This document shows positions 7,873 to 10,978 of a DNA stretch of 10,978 nucleotides, in pieces. Each line of letters begins with the position of its first letter. Position 1 is the first letter of the stretch. Under the pieces are notes generated by a model that was given only the letters and a program-made list of their open reading frames with translations, was not told the origin of the DNA and searched no databases. This stretch comes from Larix sibirica (lineage: Eukaryota; Streptophyta; Pinopsida; Pinales; Pinaceae), in the NCBI GenBank assembly GCA_004151065.3, contig NWUY0303919878.1, positions 1-10,978 on the forward strand. The letters run 5' to 3'. The position numbers and the translations under genes are program-made.

Positions 7873-8182
7873 ACTAGTCCCCCTTTGGTAGCTTTTGACC
7901 AAACGTCCTCTTAGTTTAATACATGCATAGGGATGAAAAAGGGTTATTAGGTCTATGCATAATTCTATAGTTCTTTAGCTTCTTTTTTACAATGTATCTC
8001 AGATAGTTGGACATATGATATATTCTTTGATACTATCTGCTACTCTCAATTACAAAGTTTTAAACTCGTACCCTGTCTTTGATATTCTCGGGTTGCTCTG
8101 TTTTCCTTCAAGGGGAGCACCTAAGAGCTCGATTTTGTACTTTTATTGTATACTAATATAATAGAAAGCTCCACCTTACTTT
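7873..8182 (+). other. Element 1 3' untranslated region
   Basis: About 310 bases from the ORF2 stop to the tail, T-rich with no open frame of note. It contains AAGGGGAGCACCTAAGAGCT and ends TATACTAATATAATAGAAAG followed by a short pyrimidine stretch before the tail. In LINEs this region is where the element's own reverse transcriptase engages its RNA. The assignment rests on position between stop codon and tail. Confidence 0.65.
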
Positions 8183-8201
8183 AAAATAATAATAATAATT
8201 T
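8183..8201 (+). repeat. (AAT)n-type LINE tail
   Basis: AAAATAATAATAATAATTT follows the 3' untranslated region directly. A simple A-rich tail of this kind marks the 3' end of a LINE insertion and fixes the right end of element 1. No clean poly-A is left. Confidence 0.65.
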
Positions 8202-8230
8202 AAAAAATTACACGCAATAATTTTTTAAAT
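8198..8230. repeat. Perfect 13-bp inverted repeat with 7-base loop
   Basis: ATTTAAAAAATTA (8198-8210) and TAATTTTTTAAAT (8218-8230) are exactly complementary, separated by CACGCAA. The stem is purely A and T, so chance in AT-rich DNA is possible. It overlaps the end of the element 1 tail. Confidence 0.5.
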
Positions 8231-8560
8231 CGAAGTTTTCAAAATAATGGTAATAAAGTACACTGTGAATATGAGTACATGATGGTGAAGAATGTGGTTG
8301 GATGCAATGAGTCACTTTGTGCATTGTCTTATCCATTAAGAAATTAAAAATATAAAAACAAATAGAGATGTAGTTTTTTAAACACTTAATTACATAGATA
8401 GCTCTCGACATTCCTATCATCATTGGCATCACTAATTATATACGAAATGTTGAAAATCATACATAAAACTAAAACTATGATGCAAGAGCATTAGAACCTT
8501 AGAACTATGCATGCATGGTGTTGTTCTCTTTAACCTTTTTTCACAACTGTAAAATGACTA
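8231..8560. other. AT-rich spacer between two LINE 3' ends
   Basis: About 330 bases with no gene, RNA or repeat that I can name. It is AT-rich on both strands with short A and T runs and a small ATGCATGCAT palindrome near 8508. It is probably the pre-insertion host or older repeat sequence left between the tails of elements 1 and 2. The right limit is approximate. Confidence 0.5.
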
Positions 8561-8894
8561 TACTTTATAAAAAGAGTATATGATGAAATTGAACAATAGC
8601 GGACACTAGTCCAAAGTTAAGGACCACTGAGAAGCCATCTACGGCTGAAGAAAATACAGTCCATACCACTGGACAGAAACCCCATCATGAATGATAAACA
8701 AACGTTGCCCCCAGCCAGTAGAACGTACAAAAACAACAGCCCAACCAATGAGCCAAAAACCACCAAGCATAATAGATCAACACTGTCCACAGCAAGGAAA
8801 GAAAAAAACAAGAAAATAAACGGAATTACAGACAATCTAAAAACTAAAAACCGACCACCGGATCCAACAAAAAACAAAAAAACGACCTCCAGGG
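8560..8894 (-). other. Element 2 3' untranslated region (approximate)
   Basis: Sequence after the ORF2 stop on the minus strand. It is T- and G-rich in the minus direction and gives long open frames on both strands by composition, none with a recognisable protein. The far end is placed near 8560, where TCATCATATACTCTTTTTAT (minus strand) grades into AT-rich spacer. No clear tail or target duplication was found. Confidence 0.5.
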
Positions 8895-9461
8895 TTAATA
8901 CAAAACCAAACTGCCAGCGTTGCAAAGTAATCCATCAGTCCAAAACTCAAAGAACAATGTACCTTCTTCTGAGAACAGGCCGCGCTTCGAGAGAGAATCC
9001 TCCTGCAAATTCTCCACACAAGGGATATGAAGATACTGGATACCTTCAAGAGACAACACCAATGATCGAATCTTAGCCAGCCATGGAGATAGAGCAATAC
9101 CATTAATAGTACCATGACAATTAATCCAATTGATAACAACTTGTGAATCGCCCGTAACATGACTCAGCTCCAGCTTTCTGATTTTTACAAAATAAAGAAT
9201 GATCCAGAGGGCGCATATTTCACTTTTGGTATTTGTACCCAGGCCAAAATTCATCCATAAGTTAAAAAAACAATGATTATTTAATACAATAATCGCACCA
9301 GCACCACACAGGAGGCCCAATTCCTGAGACACCCCATCAAATTTACCAAAGGACACAGGGAAAAAGAAAGGAATTGATCGACATATAGCAATGGAGCTGT
9401 CCACACTTGCAACCTCTGATCCCCAAGATTCAATATGAGCCGCCACTGCTTTCCTTGCCAC
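8895..9461 (-). pseudogene. Element 2 ORF2 RNase H domain with intact catalytic tetrad
   Basis: RNase H at the end of ORF2, open for 188 codons in the zf-RVT frame. Counting from the Met at 9461: FGKFDGVS gives the first Asp (residue 42, 9338-9336), TNTKSEICALW the Glu (residue 81, 9221-9219), SHVTGDSQVVINW the second Asp (residue 105, 9149-9147), and ENLQEDSLSKRGL the last Asp (residue 155, 8999-8997), with His 145 in YLHIPCVEN. These match the D-E-D-D metal-binding set. The protein ends LLCNAGSLVLY about 20 residues later, a natural-looking C-terminus. It is called a pseudogene because upstream stops and frameshifts prevent its translation as part of ORF2; the domain alone looks undamaged. 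Confidence 0.85.
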
Positions 9462-9812
9462 CCATGTAGGCTGGAGAAGGATATCTTCAAAAATAGCTAA
9501 GTTTATAGATTTTCAGGTTTCCCAAAAGACCTGGCAGGCCAAAGCCACAACCCGGTGGTTAAACTTATACCAATTGTGTATTCCACAGGACAATGAGGAG
9601 GCAGACCACACATGAATACCAGGAAATGAAGAACGAACCACCTCCCATACCCGAATGCTGAAGATACAATGGATAAATAGAAGGATACTGGATTCTGCCT
9701 CCTGTTTGCATAATAAACAGATGTTTGGACCGATAAATCCCCGTTTCAATAGATTATCCCAAAATAAAAGCTTCCCATCCAGAAGCAGCCACATGAAAAC
9801 TTTGATTTTCAA
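9462..9812 (-). pseudogene. Element 2 ORF2 zf-RVT region
   Basis: The zf-RVT module of plant LINE polyproteins, thought to bind zinc and nucleic acid. MKIKVFMWLLLDGKLLFWDN is followed by LLKRGFIGPNICLLCKQEAE and then an ILLFIHCIFSIRVWE block, giving C-x2-C (about 9719-9708) and H-C (about 9671-9666) ligand candidates and the closing Trp. This is the full family pattern. A single TGA (9515-9513) in the phrase VFWET-stop-KSINLAI interrupts an otherwise continuous frame into RNase H, probably a former TGG. Apart from that stop the module looks functional in sequence. Confidence 0.85.
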
Positions 9813-9900
9813 TTGAATATTCCAACTCCATATGACCGAAAAACACCAGCAGGATGGATCCCTGATCAGAAAAAAAAAGTCTCATATGCTAGTCTAGCAG
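9813..9900 (-). pseudogene. Element 2 ORF2 short broken junction before zf-RVT
   Basis: Eighty-eight bases joining two open frames. On the minus strand RLAYETF fits the usual V-K-x-A-Y-x-x block that opens the zf-RVT region, then a run of nine T (plus-strand A9 at 9870-9878) marks the likely indel. The following codons lead into QLKIKVFMWLLLDGK. Confidence 0.6.
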
Positions 9901-10285
9901 TTAATGCCCTAGATGATGTATTCCTTGACCAAAGTAATTTATCATCCCCATGGATAATATAATGCTTCCCCTATGAAGACTGTGCACAAAGATAGTCCAT
10001 TTTGCAGCTTGAGACCCCCGCAGACCAATTTGCTCAACACTTAACCAATTTTGGAAAGGAGAATTAAAAGGAGTCGACGCCGCAACATGCTGGAGAGAGA
10101 TATAACCCCGCGCCCTGAGAGTGCATATCAATTCGAAAGAGAGTTTGTATTGAGGAGGACCCCCAATAATCGGATCGGAGCTCAGAAGTATGTTTTGGCC
10201 ATTCCCAGGGAACCAACCAACCCAGTTTGCCAGAATATGAACAACAGAGGAAAGACCCGCCCAAATATTTGACACTCTTTTCAAT
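9901..10285 (-). pseudogene. Element 2 ORF2 connection region
   Basis: The stretch between polymerase thumb and zf-RVT, shifted by one frame from the preceding part. It reads KRVSNIWAGLSSVVHILANW and VGWFPGNGQNILLSSDPIIG, which fits the W-x-x-L...W-x-x-GNG...D-x-x-x-G pattern common to plant LINE connection regions. Then ARGYISLQHVAASTPFNSPF and AAKWTIFVHSLHRGSIILSM lead to a stop at 9903-9901. It is open for about 125 codons, indicating low decay. No catalytic residues are expected here. The open frame itself extends up to 10329, but the part above about 10290 overlaps the better-matching polymerase frame. Confidence 0.75.
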
Positions 10286-10978
10286 TTTTTTGTTTCCCGA
10301 TCTAAGCCACGACTGAATCGATTGACCAAAAAGGTATTTGTTAATAATCACAACCCCCCACAAACCTTCAACCATGAGCGCCCGCCATAGGCTCTTCACA
10401 AGTAATGCCAACAAAACCAAATAAATGTTCTTGATGGACCAACCCCCCACACAGTATGGAGAATCCATCCTCCTCCACTCCACCAAATGAAATTTGTGAG
10501 CATTCTGACCAGACCATATAAAGTTGTGCATTTTCCTCCGCATTGCTGTCAATATAGTCTTCAGAACCTTGCTTAATGATAGCCAATAAACACCTATATT
10601 TTGTAGAACAGATTTAACCAGGGTTAATCTGCCACCCATCAAAAGCCACCACCAGCACCACTTATGAATGCGCTTATCAAACCTCTTTAATAACCATGAC
10701 CAATCATGTTTATTGTAGGCATTAGGTTTAGTAAAAAAGCCTAGGTACAACGTTCCAGCCTCTAAATCTTTGAAAGAAACCTGAAAAATAGCAGAGATCT
10801 CCTCCCGCAGATGATCATCCAAATGATGCTCCAAGAACACCGATTTAGTAGCATTAATTACCATTCCAGATGAACTAATAAATAGATCCAAGATTACCTT
10901 AATCGCAATCCATTCATATTTGCAGGCCTTACTGAATAACAACACATCATCTACGAAGAATTGGTGAGACACAGAGAA
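10286..10978 (-). pseudogene. Element 2 ORF2 reverse transcriptase, C-terminal part (palm end and thumb)
   Basis: Polymerase fragment in one open frame of about 230 codons. It starts SHQFFVDDVLLFSKACKYEW, with the motif C box FVDD at 10957-10946 and both catalytic Asp residues present. Next come SSSGMVINATKS (the usual SGLxINxxKS block), LYLGFFTKPN (usual YLGxPL), and MGGRLTLVKSVLQNIGVYWL (usual GRLxLIxSVLxxIPxYxL). Then MRRKMHNFIWSGQ and KFHLVEWRRMDSPYCVGGWS, matching the FLWSG and CxPxxxGGLG blocks, and SLWRALMVEGLWGVVIINKY. Frame and homology run together to about 10286, where a T7 run (plus strand 10285-10291) coincides with the switch to the next frame. The start is outside the window. 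Identity is firm. Confidence 0.85.

Larger units (their letters stand above)
1..8201 (+). mobile_element. Element 1: decayed, near-complete L1-type LINE retrotransposon
   Basis: A non-LTR retrotransposon read on the plus strand. Conceptual translation across frames gives the L1 order for plants: gag-like ORF1 with DUF4283-like domain and zinc knuckle, then ORF2 with endonuclease, reverse transcriptase, zf-RVT-like region, RNase H and a C-terminal extension, then a 3' untranslated region and an AAT-rich tail. The ORF1 start is at base 56, so any 5' untranslated region lies mostly outside the window and no target-site duplication can be checked. Stops and frameshifts occur throughout, so the copy is old and inactive. 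About 1.05 kb of foreign-looking DNA interrupts ORF1. Assignment to LINE is firm from domain order; the exact 5' end is unknown and the 3' end is set by the tail. Confidence 0.9.
8560..10978 (-). mobile_element. Element 2: 3' part of a second L1-type LINE, minus strand, cut by the window edge
   Basis: A LINE read right to left. It enters at the reverse transcriptase active site and proceeds through thumb, connection region, zf-RVT and RNase H to a 3' untranslated region. It differs from element 1 in RNase H wording, lacks the extra C-terminal module, and is much less decayed, so it is a separate and probably younger insertion. The 5' part (ORF1, endonuclease and most of the polymerase) would lie to the right of the window or be truncated. 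The 3' end near 8560 is uncertain because no clear poly-A (poly-T on the plus strand) is visible. Confidence 0.85.

Noticed and set aside
8617-8925. A 102-residue hydrophobic open frame on the minus strand
   Set aside because: It follows the ORF2 stop of element 2 in the 3' untranslated region. Its hydrophobic look comes from T-rich sequence, and an overlapping plus-strand frame (8687-9076) is equally long. No family is recognised.
8687-9076. A 129-residue Lys/Thr/Asn-rich open frame on the plus strand
   Set aside because: It is antisense to the well-supported RNase H and 3' untranslated region of element 2, and its composition is that expected of the complement of T-rich DNA.
10051-10272. 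A 73-residue Arg-rich plus-strand open frame
   Set aside because: It is antisense to the connection region of element 2, which matches the LINE pattern on the minus strand.
1-10978. CRISPR array, bacterial operon, phage or defence system
   Set aside because: There are no regularly spaced repeats, no ribosome-binding-site-led gene chains, and all recognisable coding traces are plant-type LINE domains.

Overview
The window looks like repeat-rich plant nuclear DNA. I see no host gene, rRNA, complete tRNA or bacterial-type operon. Nearly everything recognisable belongs to two decayed L1-type LINE (non-LTR) retrotransposons of the kind common in seed plants. The motif wording (a DUF4283-type gag domain with a CCHC knuckle, and FMDD/FVDD reverse transcriptase boxes) made me think of large seed-plant genomes, perhaps a gymnosperm. 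That placement is inference and weak.

Element 1 lies on the plus strand and runs from at or before base 1 to about 8201. Its ORF1 (about 56-2619) is a gag-like nucleic-acid-binding protein with a DUF4283-like domain, a damaged zinc knuckle and an acidic-then-basic tail. About 1.05 kb of sequence that does not read as LINE (roughly 1142-2192) interrupts it. ORF2 starts only 19 bases after the ORF1 stop, at 2639. In order it carries an apurinic-type endonuclease, a linker, reverse transcriptase, a connection region, a zf-RVT-like segment, RNase H, a low-complexity linker and a further C-terminal module (7216-7872). A 3' untranslated region and an (AAT)n-type tail follow. Many stops and frameshifts make it non-coding today.

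Element 2 lies on the minus strand and enters from the right edge. The window holds its 3' part: the FVDD end of the reverse transcriptase (10978-10286), a connection region (to 9901), a zf-RVT segment and RNase H (9812-8895), and a 3' untranslated region fading out near 8560. It is much better preserved. The zf-RVT and RNase H share one frame with a single internal stop, the four RNase H acidic residues are present, and both frameshift intervals contain homopolymer runs.

The two elements belong to different LINE lineages and sit tail to tail, separated by about 360 bases of AT-rich DNA (8202-8560). That spacer begins with a perfect 13-bp inverted repeat.

In life, ORF1 protein would coat the LINE RNA, and ORF2 protein would nick chromosomal DNA and copy the RNA in place. 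Neither copy could do this now. I did not find a new multi-gene system. The least-described item is the module after RNase H in element 1, followed by the unclassified insert in its ORF1.
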